A DNA stretch of 64,000 nt from Penium margaritaceum (GCA_023375785.1 SZWC01003923.1:4460-68459); one strand, 5' to 3'. Counted from the stretch's first letter, positions 1 through 10,988 are shown. The notes: generated by a model not told the origin, from the sequence alone. Program-made: numbers and translations.

Positions 1-2
1 CG

Positions 3-407
3 TGTGCCACCTGCGGGGCCCCGGTGCGGGTCAGAAGATGGCACTGCATCAGCTGCCGACAACGGGTACACCTCGCGTGTGCCCGCCAGTACAGCAACAC
101 GCAGACGGGGCTCCATGGACCACTCTGCATACCGTGTGAAGAGAGTGATGATGCTAGAAGAAGGGTGCAAGCAGAACAGAGGGAGGTGGCGCGGCGTCTG
201 CAGGAACAACGAGAAAGGGAGTCTGGGGAAGGAGAGCGCAGGGTGACTCCACGGAGAAGCCCCAAGGCGCGTAATGAAGGGGTGCGACAGGAGGGCCTCC
301 ATCGGGAGTTGGAGGCAGTGCCGTGGACAAGATGGGCGGAGGAGGAGTATCCCTCACCGGACAAGAAAGAAGGGGAGACCGCATCGGAGAAGGAACCGGG
401 ACGGTAG
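3..407 (+). CDS. PHD-finger-like protein, 5'-partial
   Basis: The frame is open from the left window edge to a stop at 405-407, so its start lies outside; the first alternative start (GTG, position 24) falls inside the finger and is not the true start. The first 50 residues carry cysteines and one histidine spaced C-x2-C-x10-C-x2-C-x4-H-x2-C-x15-C-x2-C. That is the C4HC3 pattern of a PHD zinc finger, with the usual W shortly before the third ligand pair. PHD fingers in general read histone tails, and some non-LTR retrotransposon ORF1 proteins also carry them. After the finger comes a highly charged Arg/Glu/Gln-rich stretch of about 80 residues, probably helical. The spacing is seen directly; a chromatin role is only inferred from the family. 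It could equally be part of an unrecognised mobile element. Confidence 0.5.
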   Translation, partial: CATCGAPVRVRRWHCISCRQRVHLACARQYSNTQTGLHGPLCIPCEESDDARRRVQAEQREVARRLQEQRERESGEGERRVTPRRSPKARNEGVRQEGLHRELEAVPWTRWAEEEYPSPDKKEGETASEKEPGR

Positions 408-959
408 GAGTACGGCGGATGATCCAACGGAGGGAGCGGAGCGGGATGAACGAAACCAGGAGAGGAGACATGGATGGACGAGGACGTCCAGCTTGTTTTA
501 CGGGAGTAGGGTATAACAGTGTTAATGATGTTTCGTTCATCCACCGGACAACGAGAGAAAGGGGAGCCGGAACCCGGGTTCAAGGAGGAAAATGAAAAAG
601 GGGAGACCGGCGGATCATCCAACGACCGCTCGGGCGAGAGAAAGAGATTATCGAGAGGGTAGTTCAACTCCGGGAAGCGACGAGGCGCAGGGGAGATATT
701 GCGGCGGGCGGTGTGAACCAACCCAAACCTACCGAGAAGGAGAGGAGTGCGGCCCGAGGCTAGTTTGATGGGAGTGGAGCCGCGTCCAAACCTTGAAGAT
801 AGGAGCGGCATTCGAAGCGCCTTATCCAAAGGTGTTTTGATGTGCGAGCCGCGAAGTGGGGCTGGAGAGTGAGAGGAGATCAGGGAAGAGGCGCCGTGAG
901 GAGGGGATAAAAAGAGGAAGGATGAGAAAAAGGAGACTGCTGATCAGATAAACTGCTGA
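408..959. other. GC-rich gene-free stretch
   Basis: No convincing coding frame was found here. The stretch carries purine-rich runs and several copies of a loose motif resembling CGGCGGATNATCCAACG (near 412 and 607, and inverted near 532). It may be intron or UTR of the flanking frames. Confidence 0.4.
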
Positions 960-1763
960 CGCGAGCCGACGAAAAANAGCCCACGACTCCAAGGCCCCGC
1001 GGCTCACGAGCGGGTCACGCCACGGGTCGCCCGTCTGACGCGAAGACGGGAGGCTTGTCCTGCGACCATCGCTGAGACCGAGAGATTGCTGCCCCTCGGT
1101 TCGAGCGTACCATCGAGCGGGATCCGCGCTGCGTCGCGGCGGTGCGGGTGTGGGCGTGCGTGCCGACTTCGAATGGGAAGGCCGCTTCCCGAGGAGCACG
1201 TCGCGGAGCCGTCATGGCCTGGCCCTGAGTTTCCCCGAGAGCACCAACCACCGCGCTCGAGGCGCGTCCCGTGGGACTCTCCGGTGACCTTCTACGCCAT
1301 CTGCAGTTGCTGCAATGTCCCGCACCGGCTCGGAGCACGGACGATCCTCGGAGTGATGCAGTGGGCGCACCACCCGGCAGGCGGAGCCCTGGAGCAGTTC
1401 TGGCAGCCGTGGCTACAGAGGCTGCCCAGAGACGACGAGCCACACCGCGTGGAGAGTTGGCAGGAGGTCGCGCGGGACGTCGGATTACGCGCAGCAGAGG
1501 CGGCCGAAGAGCGAGCAGAGGCTTTCCGAGCCTACCGCCGCTATCAGCGAGAGTTGGCCCGCCTACAGACGGAGGAGCCGATTCGTTTGTTGTCTCCTGC
1601 AGGTCGCCGCAGTGCTGGGCCATTGGAGTTGCGTCGCGCCGCTCCAAGGCTGGTCGACGAGGTCGTTGGGCACCGCACGGTGCTCATGCAGGAGCCGTCA
1701 ACCGCTGACAATCCGGAGACTCGGGAAGCTTACGGTTTGAGGGTGCTGCTTGGTGATGCCTAG
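960..1763 (+). CDS. Unidentified Arg-rich protein
   Basis: The frame is open from just after a TGA at 957-959 to the stop ending at 1763, about 267 codons, with one ambiguous base at 977. The first ATG in frame is at 1173, so the 5' part may be an exon continuation or the start may be near there. I do not recognise the protein. Visible features are a small cysteine cluster (YAICSCCNVPHRLGAR), a W-rich central part, and an Ala/Glu/Arg-rich segment (about residues 165-210 of the open frame) that should be alpha-helical or coiled coil. Base composition is GC-rich like the PHD-like frame upstream and unlike the retroelements that follow. Both may belong to one host gene or one unrecognised element. 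A competing minus-strand frame over 1015-1647 shows no better features. Confidence 0.35.
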   Translation, partial: REPTKXSPRLQGPAAHERVTPRVARLTRRREACPATIAETERLLPLGSSVPSSGIRAASRRCGCGRACRLRMGRPLPEEHVAEPSWPGPEFPREHQPPRSRRVPWDSPVTFYAICSCCNVPHRLGARTILGVMQWAHHPAGGALEQFWQPWLQRLPRDDEPHRVESWQEVARDVGLRAAEAAEERAEAFRAYRRYQRELARLQTEEPIRLLSPAGRRSAGPLELRRAAPRLVDEVVGHRTVLMQEPSTADNPETREAYGLRVLLGDA

Positions 1764-2354
1764 GTTGCTTGTCGCTTAGTAGGGAGGTAGATTGCTGGAT
1801 TATGCTTTCTCTTAGTTAAGCTTGCCTGTTTGTACTTTCTTCTAGTCAAGTGTTCATTCTGCAATCTCTCAGAATCCCGTCTCTTACGTGGTTAGGCAAA
1901 GTCTCTTGGTGTCCTGATATACGGTGGATGATTGACCGTCAATGCCTGGTGAGAAAATAGAAGAGCAAATTCCCCGGTTGTCCTGCGCTAATAGTTAAGC
2001 TAAAGAACACATCATCTGTTGAATGATTGACCGTACTGGACGAAGTTGAGATGAATTAATTGCTGAAGTGACCACACAGGGACCTTCTTCGGGCACCACA
2101 GTGTTGACGGGAGACGAAACACGATCGAGGGAGGTCCGGCGAATAATTCGTCGAAGGGCCGTTGAGGACCCGCTCGGGGAACTATCCGGCGGACCATTCA
2201 TCGAACGTTGTTGTGCGTAGAGTAGGTTCGGAATAGAGTAAGATTGGAGGAACGAAGTGTGGGAATAGCTCAGAGGGAGCGAATATTTGCGGAGCTGATC
2301 CTCGCATACTGTCAGACCCCGATTCCGGCCGAAAGCGAAAAAGGGTATAACACC
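1764..2354. other. Intergenic stretch, nothing recognised
   Basis: No gene or known repeat is seen. Degenerate copies of the GGCGGAYNATTCATCGAACG-like motif occur near 1922, 2018, 2136 and 2186. Family-1 retroelement sequence begins at about 2355, which marks a clear change in composition. Confidence 0.4.
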
Positions 2355-3178
2355 CTCTCAGCCATCATGTTTGTCAACTCCTTACTCTTTCCTTTTGCCG
2401 TCATATCTACCACCATGATCCCCGTCTTCCTTTTTGGGAGCACTGTACTCTCGTGCCCAATCCCCAGGCTTGCCATAGTTATGGCACTTTCTGGGATGCT
2501 TTGAACTCTTTCCACCGCCACCATTGCCTTTTCCTCCACTGCCACCACTTTCGGTGCTGCTTTGACCAGAAGACAAATTCTTCCCATGACCACCGTACTT
2601 GCAGCATAGGTTGAATTGTTAGCCTCACTACAGTTGTGACGCATGGCCTTGTTGCGCTGGTACTCGGACATTGCCTCATACGTCAAATCCTCCTCTTTCC
2701 AAGCGCCAAAGACGATGATTAGAGGACTGAAGCTTTTAGGGAGCGCCATGAGTAGGATCATGGCCGGTATGCTGGTGTCGATTTCCTCATATTTTCGGGT
2801 CACTTGCTACAAGAGTCCTTCAAACTGCAACAAAAAGTCTAGAATTGACTCTTCCTCGCTCGCCCTCATCAAAATCATCTTTTAAAGAATGAAGAGGCGA
2901 TTTGCGAGAGCCGTTGATTGGTGTACACGTGCAAGCTTCTCATAAGCCTATGATGCATGTGTGATACCTTGGAGGTGGACATGCTCTGACTCATGCACTG
3001 ATGTCACAAGAATCGCAACTCCAATGTAAATTGTGACACTCCACGCTTCATATCGAGGATCTGTTTTTGGAGGTTCAACCTCTTTTCCAAGGAACATCCT
3101 CAAGTAGCCACGCACCCTCATGACAATCTCAAATTGTCATTTCCACAAAAGAAAACCAAACCTTGTGAACTTCGACAT
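2355..3178 (-). pseudogene. Family-1 gag remnant (copy Z)
   Basis: This nucleocapsid/capsid precursor remnant begins at the ATG whose complement ends at 3178 (MSKF...). It carries the gag segment with M-I-L-L-M-A-L-P and the FGxWKEEDLTYEA motif seen in all family-1 copies, then a Gly/Ser-rich stretch and a degenerate CCHC knuckle. In its family Gag packages the element RNA into cytoplasmic particles. This copy is broken several times. Confidence 0.75.
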
Positions 3179-3369
3179 CCCACCATTGACATGCTCAAGA
3201 GTGAGCGTCACGGGCGTCGTTATACTGCTTCTCTGCTTCGCTGCTTTGCGTAGGCCAATGTAGGCTGATGTACGCTGTTGTCTTCTACTGGTTTAGAAGG
3301 TGCAGATCCGTTGCTTATCCTTTTTGCCATTGATCACCTGCAAACACACAAGAACGCAACCTAGTGAAC

Positions 3370-3560
3370 CTAGGCTCTTGCCTCCAAGGACACAGCTTAT
3401 CCTGGTTAGGGCCAAAGGGTTGTACCTCCAAGGGCAGAGCCTAACCTTGGCCCTTGTTTGCTAAGTGTGAGGATTCGTTGTTGGAAATTATGGAGCACAT
3501 GGAGCACATGGAGCTGATCCAGCTGATGCGCGGTGTAAGAGAGAGAGGGCAATAGAGTCA
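3370..3560 (-). repeat. Family-1 leader with internal repeats
   Basis: The untranslated leader between primer site and gag holds two copies of a CTCCAAGGRCAGAGC-like unit and a run of GGAGCANATG-like units. The same repeats occur in the leaders near 24040-24190, 53275-53420 and 59575-59721. Confidence 0.6.
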
Positions 3561-3604
3561 TAGAAGCGTGCCTTACAACTGGTCATTGTGTGCCCACAAC
3601 CCTT

Positions 3605-4372
3605 TATTAGCCTGCCTGAGGTGACGGTCTAGAAAACGGGTTCCGACATAATGGTTCCCACCGACCGCTCTTGGTATTGCAACCAAGGGATGATATCACC
3701 CTCAGAGCCAAGGTTCCACTCTTAGCAATTCATATGAATCACTTCCTTGCACTCTGTCCTTAGCACATGGTCACTTCCGTACGAGCAAACTCCTGGGGCT
3801 TAGACCAGCCACTACTTCTTTCGTGTCTCCTTTTGGTGGACAACTCTATTAAAAGTATCAAAGGTAAGAACTGTACTCAATGACAGGGAACTGACAGGTT
3901 CTTATAATCCTAAAGCCTGACTCTAGCCTAGGCTTGCAGTGGCTCCTTAGATGAGCCACTTTGGGGGCAATCTGGATTGCATCATCCCTCCTGCCTCCAT
4001 GGTGCTCCTTGTGACCGCAAAGTGGCGTTAGCCACCAGGAAGGATCTTGGAATGTTCTAAGATGTCTCTTAGAACCTTCGTGTTCCCCTTGTGGTCACAA
4101 AGAAAGTAAGGCACTGGGCAAGGATTTGACCCAATGACCTCTCACTCCAAAGACTAACTCTGGAACGTCTAAGCTACAAGGAGTTGTCCTAGGTATTGTG
4201 TGCTAGCTATACTATCCAGCTTGGACAAAGGGGACTTGCTCCAAAGGAGCAGTGCATGCGTTGTCTATCTAGACCAGACTTAGGAGACTTACTCCAAGGG
4301 AGCACTGCATGCCTAGTCCGTCCTATGCCTATCCAAATGTCGGCCATGGACAAGGAGCATACTAGGTCAAGA
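3605..4372 (-). repeat. Family-1 LTR (copy Z, 5' LTR)
   Basis: This LTR of about 768 bp aligns with those at 24266-24993 and 53505-54275. Its internal side carries a decayed tRNA-Met anticodon-loop primer site at 3588-3602, separated by two bases. The tRNA-like A/B-box module lies near 4109-4195. Confidence 0.8.
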
Positions 4373-4533
4373 GGAAGAACATCAGAATGTTCTAAGATGT
4401 CTCTTAGAACCATAGTCCCCTTTTTGGTCACAATGAAAGTTAGTCACTAGGCTAAGATTTGACCGAGTGACCTCTCGCTCTAGAGAGTAACTCTAGAACA
4501 TCTACGCCACAAGGAATTGTCCTAGGTAGAGTT
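4373..4533 (-). repeat. Family-1 LTR fragment, left part
   Basis: This is the middle of a minus-oriented family-1 LTR, split by the family-3 element. Its other part is 10819-10988. The 5-bp sequence GAGTT is present on both sides of the insertion (4529-4533 and 10814-10818). Confidence 0.8.
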
Positions 4534-5463
4534 TGTCGGGAAACGGCCCCCGGGTGGAGACAGTTCCAACGTGGCCCGACGGTTCTACTTTACTCACGTC
4601 TGTGTTTTGTGCGGGTGGTTTTGAGTCTAAGCGTGAGCTTTCTGGTCGCCTCACACTATGTTTCTGGGAGTTGAAGGCGTTTGTGAGATAGTCAATTTTG
4701 CGAAGGGAAGAACGCAATTCTGCACTAGTCTTTTAACATGGACATGGTATGAACATTTCTAAGGCTAGTAATTAGCTTTCTAATGCACCAAACTGTGCGC
4801 GATTCGGATCACGGTAGCTCCCGCTACGTCAGTCAAGGCGCAACACCCCAAACCAGCCGCTCACTTGGTGGCGCGCACCACATCGTCCACCGAGGCGCCT
4901 TCACACATCAAGGACCCATCGAAATGCCATTCCGGAGGCACAGATGTCCCTACGTGTAGTGGCAGCACCCCTCGCGCCTTTGGGGTCTATTCCGATGAGT
5001 TAATCATCGAGTTTGGTGATGGGGATTGATGTGGGTCGAAACCTGTTCGCAGATTTCTAGTCGCAATTGTGACTAAGGCCCCGAGTAACAAACTGCACTC
5101 CTGAAATCCGACGGATCATACACCCGACGCCTCAGCAGTCCTTCCGGAGCAAAATCCCCAGATGGCATTTTGTTACTCGCTCCGGTCAATTATTCACTGG
5201 AAGTCGAACCGCGACCGGCTCCCAGAACCGCCTTGCACACCCCAACTTTGGAAGTCCATATCTTCCTTGTTACTGGTCTGATTCCGTTGAAACAACTTCC
5301 ACCGGATTCACCAACCTGTCAACGTTCAAGGCAATCCTCCGTTATAGGATCCGAGCACTCATCAAGTCGCCAGATCCGTCGACAAGGATTTTCCTCTTTC
5401 TCGCGGCTTGTCAGCGCCTCTCAGTGCCGCACTTGGGCATACAGAGGGGCAAATCTTCAAAAT
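4534..5463 (-). repeat. Family-3 3' LTR
   Basis: It begins TGTCGGGAAACGGCCC and pairs with the LTR at 9884-10813 along its whole length. Its inner edge abuts the polypurine tract. Confidence 0.9.
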
Positions 5464-5485
5464 TCTCCCCCCTGCACCTGCTGCT
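5464..5485 (-). other. Family-3 polypurine tract
   Basis: On the minus strand this reads GGGGGGAGAATTTT immediately upstream of the 3' LTR. In the family it is the RNase H-resistant primer for plus-strand DNA synthesis. Confidence 0.7.
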
Positions 5486-7467
5486 CCTACTTGCTCTCAC
5501 TCATCTTCCGCTGCGCGCTCTAGCCCATCATAGCTGGTCATCCCAAGCCCGGCCATGCTCAATGCGTGCCGGTCGACGGGTTGCGCTTTGGTCAAGCGAT
5601 CCGCAAGCATGTTGTGCGTACTGCAATGCTGCAGCACCACCTACCCCTTTTCAACCATGTCCTGTGCATAGTGGTAACTCACGTCGATATGCTTCGTCCT
5701 CTTGTGCTGCGTTAGATTGTTGGTCAGCGAGTTTGAGCCGGTGTTGTCCTCTTACACCACGGTAGGTTCCTGTTGTGGCACGCCCAGCTCCGCCAACAAC
5801 TTGCGGTGCCACACCGCCTCTTTGACCGCCTCGACCAGCGTGATGTACTCTGCTTCCACTGTGGAGGTGGCAACGCATTCTTGCTTTCTGCTGCACCACT
5901 AGACCGCTGCACCGGCGAGGAAGAACACGTAGCTGGATGTGGACTTGCGCTTGTCCACATCGCCAGCGTAGTCTACGTGCGTTGAGCAGACCAGATGCAA
6001 GGGGTCCCCCCCCCCCTTGCCATCGAACCTCAAGCGCGCATGCCGCGTCGCCTGTAGGTAGCAGAGGATGGGCTTGACCGCCTGCTAGTGTAGTGGCCCT
6101 GGATCGGCCACGTACCTGCTCACTTGGCCCACCTCGTAGGCCAGGTCTGGTCGAGTTGCCACCATGGCGTACATGAGGCTGCCCACCGCCGATTGGTAGG
6201 GCACCATTGCCATATCCTCCCGCTCTTCTTTTGTTTACGGCACCATTGTCGCACTCAGTTCACAGGTCGTGGAGACTGGACCGCCAACTGGTTTACAATC
6301 CTCCATGCCGTACCGCTTCAGCACCTCGACCACGTATTTGGCCTGTCTGAGCTCTAGCGTGCACGCCCTCCGGTTGCGCGTAATGCTCACCCCGAGGTAG
6401 AACTCCAGCTCCCCCATGTGCGACATCTGGAATAAGTTGCTCAGCTGCTCTTTCAGCTGTTGTAGGCTTGCCAAGTCCGTCGAGCACACAATCAGGTCGT
6501 CCACGTAGAGTGCAACAATCTCATGGAGCTGTTTGTCGTGCCGCATGTACACGCTATGATCCGACTCACAGCACTTGAAGCCAAGTTGTGCCATGAAGCT
6601 GTCTATCTGTTGGTACCAGCATCTAGGGTATTCTTTTAGCCCGTACAAGGACTTCCGCAGCTTACACACCTTGCCCTCCGGAACCTCCACCCTCTCTAGC
6701 ACCTCTATGTAGATCTATTTGTCTATGATGCCGTTGAGGAAGGCCGTCTTTACGTCTATTTGGTAGAGTTCCATGTCCTTTGCGGCAGCCACCGCAAGGA
6801 TCGCCCGGATGCTTTTGAACTTAGCGACAGGAGCAAACGTCTCATCGTAGTGCTCCCCTTTACGCTGTGCGTAACCCTTCGCCACCAGCCGCGCCTTGTA
6901 TTTGTCAACCACACCTTCCTTTGTGAACTTGGTCTTAACGATCCACTTTGAGCCGATGACCTTGGCATCTTTCGGCCTGTCAACCAGCTCCCACGTATCA
7001 TATTCCGTGATGGACACCAGCTCAGATTTGATGGCTGCGTTCCATTGATCCCCTTTGGGCCATGCAAGCGGCTTTTGCACGGTAGTCGGCTCTGTTGATG
7101 CAGCCAGCATGCACCGCGTCATGCCAATCCATCAACCGGTTCTTGCGTCGAAATGCTTACCCGCTTTTTGCTGCCTCCCGCTGCGGCGCGGTAGTTTTGG
7201 TGGCGCATCATCACTCTGCTGCAATCCCTCCGACCCAGCACGCTCAAGTGAATCATTGACCAAACGGCTCCTCAAGGATCTCTCTCCTTCTGGCGAATCA
7301 TCACCCGAACAACCGGCATGTCTGGTGGATTTTCCACCGACGCCCGATTCACACTCTGCCGGGAGTGCGCGCCTTGGCACCCTAGGTGCCTCATCCGCCG
7401 GATCCTTCTGATGGATCTCCTCATCAGCTTCATCGTCATCAAAGTCCTCCGCGTCGGCTGCCACCAC
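5486..7467 (-). pseudogene. Family-3 reverse transcriptase and RNase H region
   Basis: The RT carries the conserved copia N-terminal part (W-x-A-A-I-K-S-E-L, KARLVAKGYAQ, ETFAPVAKF, DVKTAFLNG at about 6720-7070) and the catalytic YVDD box (LYVDDLIV, near 6500). RNase H similarity follows toward 5651. The enzyme copies element RNA into DNA in the virus-like particle. A low-complexity acidic/Pro linker to integrase lies at 7132-7467. The region is broken a few times. Confidence 0.85.
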
Positions 7468-7539
7468 TGATGCACCTTCGTGCTCTGATGCCGCATCCTC
7501 AACTTCGGCGTCTACCGGCTCCTTCTCGTACTCAAGGAG

Positions 7540-8799
7540 CTAGAACCACTCCCCCTTCTTTGGAGAGTCCAACACGTCCACGTTCTTGCTGCTGATGTAA
7601 CTCTGCTGCTCGTCGAACTTGACATCTCGACTGCAGATAACCTCCTCCTTGCGCATGCCGTAGAGCCGGTACACCTTATGCGCGCTCTCATAGCCGAGGA
7701 AGAGATACAAATTTGCCCGCGGCTCCAGCGAGCTGTCACGCCTCTGCGCAGCCTGCACCACTGCATGCGCCTTGCACCCAAACACTTTCAGGTGTGCCAC
7801 ACTTGGTTTGTGCCTGCTCCAAACCTCCTGCGGCGTCTTCCAGCCGCTCCTCCCCTTTAGCACTGCTGTGGGAGTGACGTTGATGGTGTACCTCGCCGTA
7901 CGCACAGCCTCCGCCCAGAAGCTTCGCGTCAATTCCGCATCCACCAACATGGTCCGTACCATGTTCAGTAGCGTCTGGTTCACCCGCTCCGCCACGCCAT
8001 TTGACTGAGGAAAATATGGCGTAGTTTGTTTCCATTTTATGCCCTGCTGCTTCATCCACACGCTACAGGCCACGTACTCTGCGTCGTTGTCGCTGCGTAG
8101 CGCTTTGACCTCTCGGTCACTCTGCCTCTCTACCGCGGCAGCATACTCCTTCAGCCTGTCGAGGACCTCGCCGTTCCACTTCATGAAGTACACAAAGAGT
8201 TTTCTATTGTAGTCATAAATGAAGGTGACAAAGCAACGTGCGCTGCACTTTGACGTCGTCTTGAATGGTCTCCACACGTCGTTGCACACCACCTCCAGCA
8301 CGTCCGAGGCGCGATTCACATTCTCGTTGGACAGTTTGCGCCGCGTCTTGCCCCAAATGCAAGGCTCGCACTTTTTGTGCTTTGCTGCATCTATCGCCTT
8401 TTCCGCACTGTTGATGATGAGGCCGCGTACCAGCTCGCGCTTTGCCATCTCCTTCACAACTGCGAGTGAGGAATGCCCCAGTCGTCGGTGCCAGAGCTGT
8501 GGATCAGCTCCCCCTCCTTTAGCCAGGTTGACAGTGCATTCCTGCAAGTCTTTTGAATCTGTCACCGCGGGGATCACCTTGGTCTCCACGATGTAGACGC
8601 CTCCCTCGTGCATAGCCTCCAGCACAGGCTCGCCGCCACCGTCCTTCCGCACGACTGCCCCTCTTCTCCTGAAGAGCACCTCGTACCCCTTGTCAGTCAG
8701 GCGGCTAACACTTAGAATATCAGCCAAGCCGGATACATGCTGCATGTCCTTGATGACGCGCTGCAACCGCTTTCCACCAACAACCACCCCTACGTCCAC
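7540..8799 (-). pseudogene. Family-3 protease C-end and integrase
   Basis: A 419-codon frame starts with the end of the protease region (V-S-G-L-A-D-I-L-S-V-S-R-L). The integrase zinc-binding domain follows (LWHRRLGH...CEPCIWGK, HHCC type), then the catalytic core with RSDNDAEY and the SNGVAER motif before the final Glu. The C-terminal part has FGCKAHAVV and FLGY. This is the most open part of the element; in copia elements integrase lies upstream of RT, as here. Confidence 0.85.
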
Positions 8800-8805
8800 A
8801 TCTCC

Positions 8806-9846
8806 TTAGCCAGCTGCTGGCTCCACCTTGTTGTTTGCGACCACCATGGATTTGCTAGACTTGGTGTAGTTGATGAACCCGACCTTCTCGACCTGGGTAT
8901 GCTCCTCCGCTCTGGAGTCAAGGCATTGCCGATTGGCCTTCTTTAGGTAGTAGTTTTGAGTGCTGTTGAGAAGCGCCTTCTTGCCTTTGGCGTCATTGCT
9001 GCCGTTCTTTGCCTCCTCGGTGCACTCACAAGCCCCATGGCCCTCCTTGCCGCAATATCGGCACACACCCTTCTTGGCGCCCTTCTTGCCGCCGCCATGT
9101 CCGCCACCTCCCTTGGCCCCGCTTCCGCCACCACGTGTTTTGGTGACGAGGGCCAATGAGGACGACGAGGACTCCCCGCAGCTCCGTCGCTGCGCCTCGT
9201 TGCGGATGTACTCTGCGATCGCGCCAAAGGTGAGCTTGTCCTCTGCCCATTCTCCCAAGACTGTAATGAGAAGGCTCCAACTGTCAGGAAGGGCCATGAG
9301 GAGGGCCATCGCCTGCAAATGCATGTCGATCTTTCACCCCATTTCGTTGTACTATGAGGCAAGTGACTCGATCTGCTGCATGGCGGTGATGACATCATCT
9401 CCCTCCTTGATTCTCATTATCAGGAGTCGCTTCATTGCTAAGATTTTATTCACCAGCGACTTGGATTGATGGATGGCAAAAACGTTTTTCCCAAGCTTCG
9501 ACTGACAGCTTGCAGCCCTGGAAGTAGCCCCATTGCGACTCGGCCGTCACGGACACCAGCAGCATGAGCGCCTCTGTGTTCTTCTTTGCGAAGGCCTCCT
9601 TCTGCAGTCCTTCGCCGTCGCTTCGTCGAGGACTTCCGTTTTCTTCATGACCTCCATCACCCCCTTATGCGCGAGGTGTAGCTCAAAGTGCCACCTCCAT
9701 AGCCTGTAGCCAATGCCACCTGCATACTTTTGGATGGGTTGCGTCTTCTTCTGCACCATTTGCACAGTCTTCAACTCCGGGACCCAGAGCTTGATGGCGA
9801 TGTCATCCCCGACGACGATCACGTCCCCCGCGAAAGCCGTGAGCAA
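8806..9846 (-). pseudogene. Family-3 gag remnant
   Basis: The region has capsid-like sequence (M-A-L-L-M-A-L-P-D-S-W, LTFGAIAEYIRNE), a Gly/Lys-rich basic stretch, and an intact-looking CCHC knuckle, C-R-Y-C-G-K-E-G-H-G-A-C-E-C (C-x2-C-x4-H-x4-C), near 9020-9060. Family Gag binds and packages the RNA. Confidence 0.8.
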
Positions 9847-9866
9847 TGTGCAGACCGGTCAGGGCT

Positions 9867-9881
9867 ATGGGCCGATAAGCC
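9867..9881 (-). other. Family-3 primer-binding site (tRNA-iMet anticodon region)
   Basis: On the minus strand it resembles GGGTTATGGGCCCAC at 12 of 15 positions, two bases from the LTR. This is the same spacing and target as family 1, the complement of the initiator tRNA anticodon stem-loop. Confidence 0.55.
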
Positions 9882-9883
9882 TC

Positions 9884-10813
9884 TGTCGGGAAACGGCCCC
9901 CGGATGGAGGCAGTTCCAACGTGGCCCGACAGATCTACTGTGCTCACGGCTGTGTTTTGTGCGGGAGGTTCTCAGTCTACGCGTGAGCTTTCTAGTCGCC
10001 TCACACTATGTTTCTGGGAGTTTAAGGCGTTTGTGAGACAGTCACTTTTGCGAAGGGAAGCATGCAATTTTTCATTAGTTTTTAAACATGGACATGATCC
10101 GAACATTTGTAGGACTAGTGATGAGCTCTCCAAGGCACCAAACCGTGCGCCTTTGGGATAACTGTAGCTCTCGCAACATCAGTCAAAGCGCAGCACCCCA
10201 AACCACCTGCTCACTCGGCGGCGCGCACCCCATCACCCGCCGAGGCGCCTTCACACATCAAGGACCCTTCAAAACGCCATTTCGGAGTTGCAGATGTCCC
10301 TATGCGTAGTGGCCGCAACCTTTGCGCCTTTGGGGTCTGTTTCAATGAGTTAATCATTGAGTTTGGTGATGGGGATTGATGTGGGTCGAAACCTGTTTGC
10401 GGACTTCCAGCCGGAATTTTGACCAAGTCCCGGAGTAACAAACTGCACTCCTGAAATTCGGCGGATCATCCACCAGACGCCTTGGCAGTCCTTCCGGAGC
10501 AAAATCCCCAGATGGCATTTTATTACTCGCTCCGGTCAATTATTCACCAGAAGTCGAACCGCGACTGGCTCCCAGATCCACCGCGCACACCCCAACTTTG
10601 GACGTCCATATCTCCCTCGTTACGAGTCCGATTCCGGTGGAACAACGTCCACCGGACTCAGCACCTCGTCAACGTTTAGGGTCAATCCTTCATTTTAGGA
10701 TCCAAGGAATCATCAAGTTGCCAGATCCCTTGACGAGGATTTTCCTCTCTCTGGTTGCTCGTCGGCGCCTCCTAGAGCCGCACTTGGGCATGTAGAGGGG
10801 CAAATCTCCGACA
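9884..10813 (-). repeat. Family-3 5' LTR
   Basis: It runs TGTCGGG to CCGACA, 930 bp, and is the 5' LTR for the minus-strand element. Confidence 0.9.
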
Positions 10814-10818
10814 GAGTT

Positions 10819-10988
10819 TGCTAGCTATACTATCCACATTTGACCAAGGGGACTTGCTCCAAAGGAGCAGACCATGCCTTGTCTATGTGGACCAGACGTA
10901 GGTGACTTACTCCAAGTAAGACTTACTCCTAGGCCATCCTGTGCCTGTGCAAATGTAAGCCATGCACAAGGAGCATGTCAGGTCAACA
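10819..10988 (-). repeat. Family-1 LTR fragment, right part
   Basis: This continues the LTR broken at 4533 and ends in the typical GGTCAACA. It abuts plus-strand family-1 gag (copy Y) directly. Confidence 0.75.

Larger units (their letters stand above)
2355..4372 (-). mobile_element. Ty1/copia family-1 fragment Z (gag and 5' LTR)
   Basis: This is a minus-strand partial copy of family 1: LTR, primer site, leader and gag, read from high to low coordinate. It lacks pol. It is an old, broken copy. It matches gag and LTR of the other family-1 copies at 22530-24993 and 52693-54275. Confidence 0.85.
4534..10813 (-). mobile_element. Ty1/copia family-3 element with both LTRs
   Basis: The element is 6280 bp with two LTRs of about 930 bp, an exact 5-bp target duplication (GAGTT), a primer site, a polypurine tract and gag-protease-integrase-RT-RNase H order on the minus strand. 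It sits in a family-1 LTR, so it is younger than that LTR. LTRs differ by roughly 10% over a stretch compared by eye. It is broken several times, but the integrase frame is long. Confidence 0.92.

Noticed and set aside
1015-1647. 210-codon minus-strand frame opposite the Arg-rich frame
   Set aside because: No motif was seen, and GC-rich sequence opens both strands. The plus-strand frame is longer and shares strand with the PHD-like frame. It cannot be excluded.
2244-2504. Small plus-strand frame with membrane-like residues
   Set aside because: It lies antisense to the family-1 gag remnant and extends into flanking DNA; a shadow.
6007-6019. C homopolymer run (also before the N gap at 21648)
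   Set aside because: It is short and inside decayed element sequence; likely a sequencing or slippage effect.
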